Source: Cylindrobasidium torrendii FP15055 ss-10 (lineage: Eukaryota > Basidiomycota > Agaricomycetes > Agaricales > Physalacriaceae). From it: 36,853 nucleotides of DNA. A model generated the notes under the pieces. It saw only the letters and a list, made by a program, of their open reading frames with translations. It did not search any database and was not told where the DNA came from. Of this stretch, positions 22,339 through 33,263 are shown one piece after another; position 1 is the first letter of the stretch, and each line of letters starts with the position of its first letter. A program made the position numbers and the translations under genes. The stretch lies in NCBI GenBank assembly GCA_000934385.1, contig KN880666.1, forward strand, positions 1 to 36,853. The letters are read 5' to 3'.

Positions 22339-23131
22339 TTAGCTGGCAAACAATTCGTTGCAAGTTGGTAGTCGAGACTCGAGAGCGCTTCGGGTCGAAG
22401 AAATAGTCAAGCAATTTCGGCGTTCATGTAAGTTATGGTGACTGTAGCAGGAGTAAAACAGCGTGATAGAGAGTAAGTACGTGCAGAGAAAGGGATGAGT
22501 AGATATACGATGCGGTGACCCAGAGAATAACCCCGTAGCGTCAGAAGACGCAGCCCAAAAGGACAAAAGCGGATGAGATGAACGGTAAATGAAATGAGAG
22601 AATAGGTTAGATGAAGTGAAGAAATCTATGTCCTGAAAAGTTGCTGATCCAGTCGTTGATGTATTTGTTATTTGAATCCACGACCCTGCATCGTTCCCCC
22701 CACACGCGGGGCTACGCCCTTCCTCGGTGTCGACCAAAGGGGCCATGCCTTTTTGTGCGAATATGGACTTCTCTTTCAACAAGCGCGAGGCCTGCTGCGA
22801 TAATGATAGTTGGGAATGTGTCGGCTCACGGCACTTAGGGCGAGATGAGGCGCGGCAGCGAGTTGGATACTGGGGTGAGGGAAAGGCGGGCAAAGTCTGC
22901 AAGGCTGATTAGATGCGGATGCAGGGATGGGGAGCGGCAGACGCACTCAAATGCTTGCCTGGGGTGCGGCCATCTGCCCTGCGAATGTCTGTGCGGTTCG
23001 TGTCGCGTTGCGGCATCATTGGACTCGGCGCCGTCGACGGAGAGCAGGAGATGGATGAGGCTGAATAATATGTTAGCTACGATTAGGATATCGAAAGCCT
23101 AAAACGCACTGGAAGAGGTGGCAGAGTGCAT
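22339..23131 (-). CDS. Possible small spliced gene, unknown function
   Basis: On the minus strand the ATG at 23131 opens a 22-nt exon (23131-23110). Introns with gtgcgt donors follow at 23109-23061 (49 nt, branch gctaac) and 22946-22897 (50 nt). After a 26-nt exon (22896-22871), a third intron (22870-22795, gtatcc...tcgcag) leads to the last exon from 22794. The joined frame reads DIRRADGRTPGKHLNFARLS, then LTPQASRLLKEKSIFAQKG, which looks like a real conserved block. From memory it is faintly like short Spo12-type motifs, which is a guess only. The 3' end is uncertain: the frame is open to 22339, but the last part looks like UTR, and a further intron may end it near 22610. A TATATA box lies about 100 bp upstream. 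Confidence 0.45.
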
Positions 23132-23231
23132 TTCGAGTGGGATAGATAGATATTTGACGGGCTGAGGGCGAGCGTTTGTTTGCCGAAGAGACGAGGGATG
23201 GGCTGAGGACGAGTATCTTTCGTCCGTCCCT

Positions 23232-23242
23232 TATATATGGAT
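23232..23242 (-). promoter_or_regulatory. TATA box of the possible small minus-strand gene
   Basis: The minus strand reads ccaTATATAAG here, about 100 bp upstream of the ATG at 23131. It supports a real leftward transcript. Confidence 0.45.
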
Positions 23243-23958
23243 CCGACCTCCACGTTTGATCATCCAATTATAGTGATACCGGTAGTCTTGTTGCCATTGG
23301 CTGATCTTCTGCCAAGTGAATTTCATTTGTGACCTTGCGTGACCTGGAGTCCCCCACGACTGCGGGGAAGCTAGACACACCCCCACGGGTTCGTTCCAGA
23401 CAGTCTTACCGCCACTGCCTCCGCCACCGAGTCTCGAACTTCGAACCCCATTGATGACAGCCTGGAATACCTTCTGCTATTGGCTTGACCTGGGTGGTAT
23501 TCCTCTCATTGATGGCGTGTATTATGAAAAGATGGACGGTGGCTCTGGACGCCCCCAATCGTCTAGCCACAGCGAGGCCCGAATTGGAGGCCCATTTCGG
23601 ATGGTGCAGTGGTAAAACTCGCTGCATGATAGCGAGATCGATGCACCGCGTCAACCAAGACTCGTCGTTCTCGTTATACCGACAGCGTAACATGATCTTG
23701 ATTTCTTTCTTGGGACGCTCAAAGCACTCATAACACAGTAAGATTTCTGTGATTCTTTTGACCGCGAAGAATGGAGCCCGTAGACAGTCTGTTTGGTCGA
23801 ACGTGCAGAACGTTGCGCCCGGCCTTAACTGTCTTAGTAGCAGCGCTCAGAGGTCTCCAGACTGCGGCATAACAAGGGGCTGCGACAAGTGATTGAAGAA
23901 TGATATAGAGCAATTTTGATAGCCAGCAAATTGTCGCCTAAACTTGATGAATGATAAT
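23243..23958. other. Intergenic with a tRNA-like hairpin
   Basis: No protein gene recognised. A structured segment at 23603-23647 has an outer stem GGTGCA/TGCACC and an inner stem CTCGCT/AGCGAG. It contains a D-arm-like GTGGTAAAA, but no T-arm follows, so it is not called as a tRNA. Confidence 0.4.
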
Positions 23959-26402
23959 TCAAACTACCGCCCTTGTCCGGGCCATCCTCCTCTCGCCGTA
24001 CCCGTGCTTCCTCAAGTGAATGAAGCGCCGACGGTCCCGAGCCCCAGAGCCATTGTTCGAGCTGCTTCCATCGCGAGGGCAGCCCGAGCCGGCAGCGGGC
24101 GCAGACGAGAAAGCTAGCGTGGTCGCATCAGTCGCTACTGGAGTGTCGCTTGATGCGGGTTCGGAGAGCGCAGGCGCATCAGATTCAGAATCTGAGGGGA
24201 TGTCAGACGCGGTCTCCAAGGAAGTGGGGGTCGTCTCTGGAGCACTGGTCTTAGAGACTTGGCTCGAAGGGTCTGAGTCTTGGTATGTCTCTGGCACGCC
24301 ACTGGAAATGGGCGTAGGAGCGACCTCCTTAGTTGCTACAGAAGTGGAGCCTTCCTGAGACGTTGGCCCCTCAGACCTTTCCGCTGTCGAAGTGTCGGAT
24401 GTCGGTGCAATTCCCGGTGCAAGCTGCGAAATAGGAATCAATAACGTGCCTCCAATCAACTCATGGTAGCTCATACGGCAGAAGAAGCATTTCCAGAGCT
24501 CGAACTCGAAGCTGATGTAGGTCCATCGAGCGAAATGCACGCAAAGCTCATTTTGCTGGTCGCCGTACCAGAGTCCTTCGGTGCACTGAGGTCCCACGCC
24601 TGCTTGACATACGGCCAGCAGAGACGGCCGTCCGCCATCTTAGCAATGTCGCCGGAGACAGTCACATCTGTATCCGTGAGTGCAGAGCCTTGTGTGGCAC
24701 CGGACGAAGACACAAGTTGGAAGCTGTCGACAATTCCTAATTAGCACAATACTAAAGGCTGCCTTGAAACAGGCGTACCCAGTGCCGGAAAAGGTACCAG
24801 AGCAACTGAGTGGGACTGGTTCGCACGTTGGGTTTGATATAATTTCGTACGTTACAAGGACATTGCTTTCGTCGAACGCAGCCACACGGACATTCTGATC
24901 CAGCAACTTAGTCACGAAGTACCGTCTCAAAGAAAAAAGTACATGCCTGGTGATCTGTGTCCTCATCCTCCGTAATCCAGATGACTTGCTTATCGCCCTC
25001 CGCCGCGCCGACTTCAGAAATAGCTTCATTGCCCACGAGCGCGTTCTTGCTCGAGAGGGGTGCAACGGCGACATTGTGATTGAGCCAGCGTGGGTCGCAC
25101 TGTGTGAATCCAGCGCCCATCCAGTCGTCTTGCTTGAGATTGACACATCCTCGCGACTGCCAGGCGAACATGTATGCGCCGGAGGTCCCAAGCCTAGCTA
25201 GATTGGAGTACGATCCGGACATGCCGCCCACTATACAGTGAGGTTAGCGCGCGGTCAAAAGGGCAGGTAGTGCGGTGATTGAATTGGATATCGGCAAGGT
25301 CAAAGGAAGGAAGCTCAACACCGTTGGGGATGAGGAGAAGGACATGAATGAGTACGTACTGGGCTCCCCAGACACGCCGTTCGTGGTGTTCTCGCCTGCG
25401 ATTTTGATGCCGCTCATGCCACGCGTGTCGGTGTTCAGCCAAATTGACCTTTGAGGCCGTTAGTGCTCATTGCTCAAGTAATTAATGCTTGGCAGCGCAG
25501 AGGGTGCAGATAACACAATGCTTACCCATGATCCTCGGCGCAGACGCTCGCAAACGGCGCCTCATCGGCTTCCTCGAACGCGATACCCGTATTATGGCTG
25601 CAACCCCACGCATTTGTGCCAACTGTATCGTCCTTCCTTTCGCCCTTGTCACTCACATATGAAATGGCATCTCCGTAATGTCCAGAAGCATCCCCATCGT
25701 AAGCAGTCACGACATAGTATGCGCCGTACAACCCGGCAGACTCGCTGTAAACCAAGTCGCCATTGATGTCGGGTGTGGCCGTCCGCCCCATCTGGCCTGC
25801 ACCAAAAGAGGAGGCGCCGTTGAGCTCAGTGGACCAGGAAGCGGCACCGTTAGTGTATCGGACGAGCGTGGCGACGGGGGTGTTGTCGGTCGGAAGGTTC
25901 GAAGAACCCGTAGCGTCGGTCTTCGTAAGGAGGGCAAAGCCATCGTTGTGTGCCACCAGACCGCCAGCTGATGAGAATTAATGATAAGATAGCTTTTTGA
26001 GAGATGGCCCGACAGACCTTCATAGCCGCTGACATTGACAGCATCGCCAATGGCTTTGAAGGAAGAAGGATCGACTTGCTGAACGACGACAGCAGATTTC
26101 TTGGAGTTCAGGTACGCAAGAAAGGCGGTCGTGCCGTCGGGAGAAACAGCGAAAGGTGTGCGACGATGATGCGGGAGGCCTGGGTCAAATGTGAGATATA
26201 GTTACGGATGTCACCCAAGATACAAATATTCCGTTCACGGATACGAGGCGGGAGAGCACTCACCGGTCCAATAGGCCGCCTGGATAGGGTCAAAGCTATC
26301 ACTAAGCGCTAGGACATCCTCGAACTTCTGCAGCTTGTCCGAGGAGATACCCTGTCCAAAGGCGAGGGACGCGATGCCCAGAAGGCTTGCAAATTTGAAC
26401 AT
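23959..26402 (-). CDS. Large secreted protein with Ser/Thr-rich tail, unknown function
   Basis: Eight exons in transcript order: 26402-26264, 26179-26018, 25967-25526, 25448-25360, 25230-24947, 24894-24779, 24723-24477, 24423-23959; 647 residues. The signal peptide is MFKFASLLGIASLAFG. The body (residues about 50-480) has spaced strand-like repeats (AFAVSPDGTTAFLAYL-type, GDLVYSESAGLYGAYYVV, VRVAAFDESNVLVTYEI) that suggest a beta-propeller-like fold; that is inference. Cys pairs occur in WGCSHNTG, SVCAEDHG, RGCVNL, TCEPVPLSC. The last exon is Ser/Thr/Pro-rich, like a cell-wall or GPI-type stalk. The intron at 24895-24946 uses a GC donor (CAG|gcatgt) and cannot be skipped, because the unspliced frame stops. 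The annotated end is basic, but another frame ends in a hydrophobic tail at 24012. No enzyme family recognised. Confidence 0.82.
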
Positions 26403-27602
26403 GTGTGTTGTGCTGTTGAACCACGGCTATGAGAAGCAAAAGAACATTTGGGCGAGGACACTCACGAAGGGAACGTAGTTGACGAGGGAATGTAGCATGC
26501 AAAGAACACAGATATCTATGCGATACCCGCTCGCAGGGATATATAAGGAAGAGAAAATATCGAGATTTTGGCGAGTTCCGTACACGTCCCAGAGCTTTAT
26601 ACCTTCTCGGGACCAGTGAATGCGGAGGCATTACCATCAATATAATCAGGAACATCGTGTATTAAGCCGCTCGTGGCTCCGTTGCGAGGGTCGAGGATTG
26701 AGAGGACACGAAATTGTGCCGAAAAATGCCTCGACCGGGAGCGGGTTGTTATAGTGTTGTTATGTAGTTCGTTCGTTTGCGCTATTGGATTACGATTTTA
26801 CGCAAGAGAGAGGGTTTTACACATACAAGATCATGGCAGTCAAATCTGTCCCAGAGATGAAGAGCGTCTTTGACCATCGGAAGGAATAATCCGGCTCGCG
26901 ACTTGCGATCTGACTTCCTAGGCGGACCTAGCCCACCTGTTGCGCGTGTTCGATTCACGGTCTCGTTCTTGCGCCGTCAGTACAGAGATTATGGGATGGA
27001 TGTAGTGGTGGTCAGGTGGTGGTCATTGGCGGATGCGGTGATCGGACACCGGACCGCCGAGCCTAGCTAATACCCTGGCATGTCCTCTTCTTGTAAACGA
27101 GGGGAGGTGTAGCAAATTAGTAACGCGGGAACAGAATTAAGATGGGTTTAGCTAACATAAACAAGCATTTGTAGCCGCACACCCGTCTCAGGCTCCTCAG
27201 AGGAAACAGTGCTTGATGTGTAGCCTTTCATCTTAGTAGCTGTGTACTGTTCATCGCTCTCTGCGCGGGCGGCGGCGCTATTCTCCGATGCGCTCAGTCC
27301 TGACACCACAACCTGAGCCTAACCCAAAGGCCAGTCAGATCCTGCCTTTCGAAACAATGAGATAGATGCTGTTTTGCATGGCGCTTTTCTAGGTTCGCGT
27401 GTTAGAAGGTGTTAGGTACACTGTATGTACAGCAACAACTGCCAACAGGCTTGGAGTACTCCACGAGTACTGGGCACAGGATGCTTGGATCATGTGAGCT
27501 CATGTCAGAATATGCACCGCCTCATAGTCTTGTAATACCTCAGCTACCAGTCTCCGCTATGGTATTTAACTTGCTGGGAATGCAGTCTGCCTGCACCAAA
27601 CC
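26403..27602. other. Intergenic 1.2 kb between divergent genes
   Basis: It contains a TATATA element for the leftward gene (about 26540-26545) and the upstream region of the rightward membrane-protein gene. No gene or repeat family recognised in the rest. Confidence 0.5.
26540..26545 (-). promoter_or_regulatory. TATA box of the large secreted protein gene
   Basis: The minus strand reads ccTTATATATccc, about 138 bp before the ATG at 26402. Confidence 0.45.
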
Positions 27603-28971
27603 ATGTCGAATGGACAGCTAGAAGACGAAACTCTTCTCAGAGAAATAGGACTCGAGACTGCCTTCAACGTGTCCATTGCACTTGTCCAGACACTACTCTG
27701 GTCTTTTAATGCCATCCTTTTTCTCGTTGCACTATTGCTACAATTGTGAGTCGCGCAGAATCCGAGCGAATGAAGGTTTACGGATGGGCAGACGGGTCGG
27801 TGTGAGGACGATGCCAAAGGCATTTGTTTTGATTGCTACTCATATATTATTCTTGATCTCGACGGCTATTGCTGCATTGACCATCTCGATACCCTTTGTC
27901 CAAATCGAGACCATCCTGTCGAACAACTCTGGCGGGTCGCTTGATATACGCAACAAGGAATTTTTCAGATTTTTAGCCATGCCTTCTGTTGGTGAGTCTC
28001 GCTCATTCAAAAACCCAGTTAGAGGCCATCGGCATCTCAGTGCATTTAGTGTGGATTCCGTGGCTCTCTCAAACACAGTGGGTCATTGGCGATGCCATCG
28101 TAATTTGGCGAGCTTGGGCTTTATGCCAGGGTTCGCGCATGCGTCGTATCCTGGCCCTTCCTGTCCTTTTTGTCACTGCAGCGACGGGTATGTCGCAGTC
28201 ACCTTCCACGATCGAATTACTGACGTGAAATTCGACAGTGTTCTCGACATACAACATGGCCCGTCTCATCATGCTGACTTCACATAAAGAGGAGGCCATG
28301 CGGCCGTGGGATGTGGACAAATCTACGTCTACAGTGAACTCCAATATCGCGGCGGCGCTTTCACTGTCTGCAAATATTGTAGCTACCGGATCAGTGGCTT
28401 GGATGACTCTGTAAGTTTCACATTTTACGCACAGAGTCAACGAAGCTGATCCCAAAGATACAAGCAGCCAGCATCATAGGCTCACCAAAATGACAATGAG
28501 ACAACCACGAAGCAAGACTGGCCAAGTTTTGACTATCCTTGTCGAATCAGGAATCTTTTACATCGTTGTGTTGGTGCGCAATCCGTGGTGGCAGAGTCTC
28601 TCATAATGGGACTTATGCATTCGAAGTAGGGTCTTCGACTCGTGGAAAACATTTACACTAGGAGAGAGCGTCTACAGCCTAAAGAGTTGTACGCTGCCTT
28701 TGTCTATGAGAACTGCGTGGACCAATTTGCAGTACGCACCTCGTTCAAAACCTCATTTGCCTCGCTGGAGCTTACCATGTAGTCCATGTACCCGACGGTC
28801 ATTATTGTGCTCGTACACCTGCGCTGTTCCAACAGAATGCAAGAGGAATTTTCTGTCCATATTAACAATGAGTCCCCCGCTGACGAAATATCGGCCCCTC
28901 GATTTCGGCGAGGACCAAATACATCCACCGAATCGGCAAGTAGCCAGGGCTCTGACATTGTCACTGTATGA
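27603..28971 (+). CDS. Seven-helix membrane protein, Agaricomycete-type family (paralogue 2)
   Basis: Seven exons: 27603-27745, 27792-27991, 28041-28187, 28239-28410, 28468-28573, 28630-28731, 28783-28971; 352 residues. Hydrophobic segments: SIALVQTLLWSFNAILFLVA, FVLIATHILFLISTAIAALT, a QWVIGDAIVIWRAWAL block, RILALPVLFVTAATVFS, IAAALSLSANIVATGSVAWM, VLTILVESGIFYIVVL and YPTVIIVLVHLRCS. A hydrophilic tail of about 45 residues follows. It shares these blocks, all six intron positions and phases, and even exon lengths (200 and 106 nt) with the gene at 15057-16495. For intron 4 the acceptor at 28467 was chosen over 28479 because it restores alignment with the paralogue. Function unknown; possibly a receptor-like membrane protein. 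Confidence 0.87.
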
Positions 28972-29338
28972 TGTTCATACACAAAGGAAATGTTAACGTA
29001 CCCCATGGGCCACTTGCTGAATCAACGGGATGGAAATTCAACATGTGGGCGATGAATCGGTGAAGGTGGTCGATATGTCTTTGCGGTATCGCATGAGTGA
29101 TTTGTACACCCTCGAACCCAAGCTTGGAGTTGTCTGGTGCAACACATCCAGGAGCAGCTATCAGGAGCAAATGAGTCCACGAACAAACACAAAAATGCAT
29201 CGCAATTATGATAATTTAGTATATACATACGGTAGAGTAGGGTGTTGTCGATCGGGTGGCACCAAACGAGCTTCGTCCATCGCAAGTGATATTGTGCAGC
29301 TCTCAAGCAGTATTCCCCATGTCCAAAATATCCGGCGC
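28972..29338. other. Intergenic between convergent genes
   Basis: 3' flanks of the membrane-protein gene (+) and CBP3 (-). No gene seen. Confidence 0.5.
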
Positions 29339-30721
29339 TTACGCCTTTGCATGGGCCTCGTCGGCAAGCTCCTGCTCAAGCTCACGCATTGTTGGGACGT
29401 CGCCCCAGTCTCCAATTTCGTGCCTCAGCTGTGGTATTGTTCCTACAAGGGAATCAGTATCGTTTCTTATCTCTAGAAGAGTGCTTACCATGTACAAACG
29501 CCTCATCCTCAATAGCATCCAATCTTGCGAGGTTCCGCCTCACATAAGCTGTGATTTGAAGGAGGAACGGTGGGAAAGAGAGATACGAAGAGGACGGCAG
29601 AGGTGCTCCGAGAGGATCGTGTGGGACGGCGGTTGCGTCGGAAGAAGGCTTGCTTTCTACGAGAGCTTCGCCATTGGCGGCGGTGTCCGCGCTGCGCCCA
29701 GAAGCGGTGTCGGAGAGCCCCAGTCCCTCGCGCCCCCGTGCGCCAAGAATGTTGCGCCAGAGGGCCGCCGCCATATGGTGGTCGCTGTTGGTTGCTAGTG
29801 CGTAGTCGAGCGCGACACCCATACCACGGTACTGCTCGCGGAAGACCTTCATCTGCGTTGACACGAGTCGCTCTGGTGCGCCGCGCGAACGCAGAGGATG
29901 TGTGGGCGAAGGGTAGAAAGTGGACCTTCCAGAGATGTCAGTAGAGGTGCATGCTTCGGAGAAGATACATACCGTGCGGTGTATGGCTCGACGTGGGTGC
30001 TAGGTGGCTGGAGGACAAGACGGATGCGATCCTCAACGTCCATGAATAGGTGGTCAATGAGACCCTGAATGTGCGACGCAGAATGGCCGTGTGCGGGGTC
30101 GAGAGCGCGCAGACGGACAGAAAGCATCCAGACGTGCAAGTTTGCTAGCAGGAACCAATGTTGGAGAGTGTGAGGAAGGATGGCTTCCGCGGCGGCGCCA
30201 GGGTCGCTGCACGTCGGTGTAGATGGCTCTTGAGAGGCAGACTTGGGAATATGCGGGCCGAACATGCGCTCAGGTGTACGGGGAATGCATTCGCCGTAAA
30301 GATGGTAAGATGTTCGTCCGGCAGTGGGGTTTTCGCGCTGCAGCCCAAGACCAAAGGTCAGCCCGTTGAAGAGTTTGGCGGCAATGGGACTCGTCGAGAC
30401 GAGGTGCGCAAGGGAAGCGGAAAAGCGGCCGACATGAGACGGCGGAACGACCGTGTCCAGCCACGGCGCTGCTTCCTGATCGTAGGCGTTTGAATTGGAT
30501 GTGAAGGTATTTGGGGTCTGTGCACTACTGGGCGCGTCCAACGGAAGGACAACGACGGACCGCCCGGCTCGAAGCCGACGATTCAATGTTGGTTGTGGGA
30601 TGGGGGAGGCAAAGTTATTCTTTGCGGCCAATGGACCAGTCTTCGGTTTTGCTGGTGCAGATGTAGCCAGACACCGCTGGCCTACGCTTCGTGAGACTTG
30701 TCTTGACGCGACTCGATGCAT
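29339..30721 (-). CDS. CBP3: Ubiquinol-cytochrome c reductase assembly chaperone (CBP3/UQCC1)
   Basis: Three exons in transcript order: 30721-29973, 29925-29489, 29442-29339, with introns of 47 and 46 nt; 429 residues. The N-terminus (MHRVASRQVSRSVGQRCLAT) is Arg/Ser-rich without acids, a mitochondrial presequence. The conserved chaperone domain starts at HWFLLANLHVWMLSVRLRAL and includes IQGLIDHLFMDVEDRIRLVL, then STQMKVFREQYRGMGVALDY and SDHHMAAALWRNILGA. The end is LRHEIGDWGDVPTMRELEQE and then LADEAHAKA. In yeast, Cbp3 with Cbp6 binds new cytochrome b at the mitoribosome and starts bc1 complex assembly. A Gly/Ala/Ser-rich insert follows the ILGA block. It is divergent from ATP synthase subunit g. 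Confidence 0.92.
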
Positions 30722-30982
30722 GCTTTCTGGTTTTTTGGAGGTAGGAGCGTCCTGTATCTTTCCTTGACGGCCCGTAACAGCAAAGAGCAAGTGAGAACGC
30801 GAGTCACCGACGCGTCTATGACCGCTAGGAAAAAGTTCCACTGGTCACTCTGATCGGCAAAACGTACCGGTCCTCCGTTCCGTGCCCCGCCGCATGCATC
30901 CAATCCAACCTCTTGCCATCATCTTCACCCATAACGCGGTTCACGCATCGTTCTTTACCCGGAAGGTCGTGATATAGCCAGC
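30722..30982. promoter_or_regulatory. Divergent promoter: CBP3 and ATP synthase subunit g
   Basis: 261 bp lie between opposed starts of two inner-membrane respiratory genes. No TATA box is obvious. Co-regulation is plausible but inferred. Confidence 0.45.
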
Positions 30983-32145
30983 ATGTTCCGCGTCACCCGT
31001 CAAGCGCGTACCATTGTGCGCCAACAGGTGCGTAAACCATGTTTTCACCAAAGGCTTAAACTTATTCTGTGTTTTCCTTTACTTTGCTGCTGTTCACCGT
31101 CACCGACCTTTCACTTCACACCACTTTCGTACATTCCAACTTCCAATTCCCACCATAACGCTACACCCAACTTACTTCTTCCGCCGCCAATTTGATTATG
31201 GTCCACGCATATGCCAATGTCTACCCAGACTCGCAACTACTCCCAAAAGCCTTCCGAGGATGCCGTGAAGAAGGCGCAGGAGACCGCCGCCGAGTACGCA
31301 AAGAAGGGCCAAGAGTTCGCATCCAACCTCTTGAAGAACTCAGGCGGCGCTGGAGAATACGCGAAGAAGGGATCTGAGGTCGCGGCCAAGTACGCACAAA
31401 GCGCAAGGAGCGCTGTCGGCCCGCTTGCGGACCGTGGATTTGGTACGTCCTACACATTTTCCAAGAACCATTTGAAGGAGTAGTTCTGGTCGGATGCCAA
31501 TTCGGCACAGATATGCGCCCATTTTATTTGTGCACAATGATACTTCTTTCATGTTCTGCGCTGGCGCGTACGAAGATCTGACCGCCCTTATTCAGCTCTT
31601 GTGCCATCTCTCAAGCCCACACTTCTCACCGCAAGTGCTTTCGCTCGCATCGTTTACCGTGCCGAAGGTCTTGCACCTCCATTGAACATTGATGTATGTT
31701 GCACCCTTGCTCTCATTCGCGCTTCATGTCTACACTTTGCATGCTTTGATCTTGCTTCTTTGCTGCATACTCCCTTCCGGTTTCTCTTTGTCAGTTATGC
31801 TGATATTCTTCCATTCCTCTAGGTCTGGCGCAACGCGTTCGCCGAACTCACTGCCATCGGCCGCAACACCTTCACTTCCCGTGGTCACTTCTCATGTGCG
31901 TTTCTTTCCCTGCAGACCCAGCTACAGTAGATTACTTCACATAAGTTGATACGTGCCTATTTTCTCTTTAATTTGCCTGCCCCGGTATTCTGTGCTGACC
32001 CATTCCTTCAGTCTCTACCCTGCTTGGCTCCTTGAACACTCGTGCGGTTGCGCGCACCGCCGTCATTGGTGCGGAGGCGTACGGCATTTACAAGGTTGGC
32101 GAAATTATTGGCAGGAGGCAGCTCGTCGGGTACGACGTAGAGTAG
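30983..32145 (+). CDS. ATP20: Mitochondrial ATP synthase subunit g
   Basis: Five exons: 30983-31027, 31229-31442, 31596-31693, 31823-31895, 32012-32145; 187 residues. The N-terminus (MFRVTRQARTIVRQQTRNYS) is a mitochondrial presequence. A Lys/Ala/Glu-rich helical part follows (two similar EYAKKG-type repeats). The membrane-associated part then gives SFARIVYRAEGLAPP-type sequence, and the hallmark C-terminus is VGEIIGRRQLVGYDVE, matching the subunit g ending. Subunit g stabilises F1Fo dimers and cristae shape. Its introns (201, 153, 129 and 116 nt) are clearly longer than those of other genes here. Confidence 0.9.
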
Positions 32146-33263
32146 AGTATTGGTTGTGCTTGTGTAGGGCAGTAGACATAGAGTTTAGGAAATGCCTACA
32201 TTGTATGCCAATGAGGTCCTTGGTTCATTTCAAACCTTCCTCCACACTCCAGTCTCATTGCATTCAGAGATATTTCTGTGACTGCATATTTGAGGTTGGG
32301 GAGACACCGGAGGCATTTTCCCGTGCTGTTAACAAGAACAGCAACTGGGGATGTTTACAGCGCTATAGCAAGCACCCTTCATATAATGTATTATGATAGA
32401 TACCTTTTTTTGTATGAGAGAACTGTTAGAGGCTGTTTGGATAGCTTTCCGATCCGCTTTTGCTTTTGCTTTTTGCTTTTTGGCATGTGGCATGATCAAC
32501 CGTGTCCCCAAAAGAGGTGAGTTTAGGTGTGCACGTCGGACAAAAATAAAAAATATTTAACACAGCCCGATTTTTGATTGTTGTGCTCGTGATGACATAA
32601 GCAGCCGTGAACCATCATGAACAAGGAATGAAAATTGTGAGTGAGTATGTGAATGAATCAGGATTCAGGAATGGCTGGGATCCATTCCTGCCTCATTCAT
32701 GACTGTGCATCCTTTGCAAAGGATGGTCGGGGATGTATGAAATGAAGGAACAGTTTCATGAGGCGTAGATGGACACATGATGATTGGTTTAGATACTATT
32801 CTCATCATGCCTTGGACCTTCATTGTCAAAGACAATCTATATATTTGCATTTGTCAACAAACTATTTTTGGGGCCTTCTTGATCCGTTACCACCATGTCA
32901 CCTTCTTTGAGGGCAAATGGGGATCATAGGAGCTTCTTTGGAAGATACAATAAGACCCCCACCAGCTTGAAAGCTGTGTACATGATCCCGACGGGTACCG
33001 TACACCGTCGAGCAACTTGTCTGGACAATGGCGAGGAAACGTGGGACAGCAAACAGAGACGCCCTTGCGGAAAGAGCAAGGACAGCGGGCGGCTCTGACG
33101 TCACGAGCACAAGGAAGCCAAAGGCCCATGGTAGGAATGACACAGTTCAAAGAAAGGTTTCAAGGACTTTGGCCTTTGTAAGTAGCAACAAATATATATG
33201 CTGAGGCATCCAGGAGATGCAAACCATAACCACCACCCGCCCAAGCCTCCGCCTGAAATCAAC
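32146..33263. other. Intergenic to repeat-rich region, no gene seen
   Basis: The subunit g 3' flank passes into AT-rich, probably transposon-derived sequence. It contains a poly-pyrimidine CTTTTG(C)-repeat (about 32457-32481) and a hairpin at 32652-32700. No intact reading frame with a recognisable product. Confidence 0.45.
32666..32690. repeat. Perfect 9-bp inverted repeat hairpin
   Basis: CAGGAATGG (32666-32674), a 7-nt loop, then CCATTCCTG (32682-32690). Flanking ATGAAT...AGG and CCT...ATTCAT extend it imperfectly to about 32652-32700. It is perhaps a foldback remnant. Confidence 0.5.

Noticed and set aside
23555..23680. tRNA gene candidate
   Set aside because: D-arm-like and anticodon-stem-like pieces are present, but the loop lacks U33 and no GGTTCGA T-arm lies at the right distance.
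23406..23693. 95-residue minus-strand frame
   Set aside because: No domain, no intron support, and it runs through the tRNA-like hairpin; probably a chance frame.
30722..30841. N-terminal extension of CBP3
   Set aside because: The frame is open upstream, but it begins at a GTG and the ATG at 30721 starts a typical mitochondrial presequence.
32429..32520. hAT-like terminal repeat at the GGCTGTTTGGATAGC sequence
   Set aside because: The motif resembles hAT MITE ends, but no matching inverted end was found downstream within the window.
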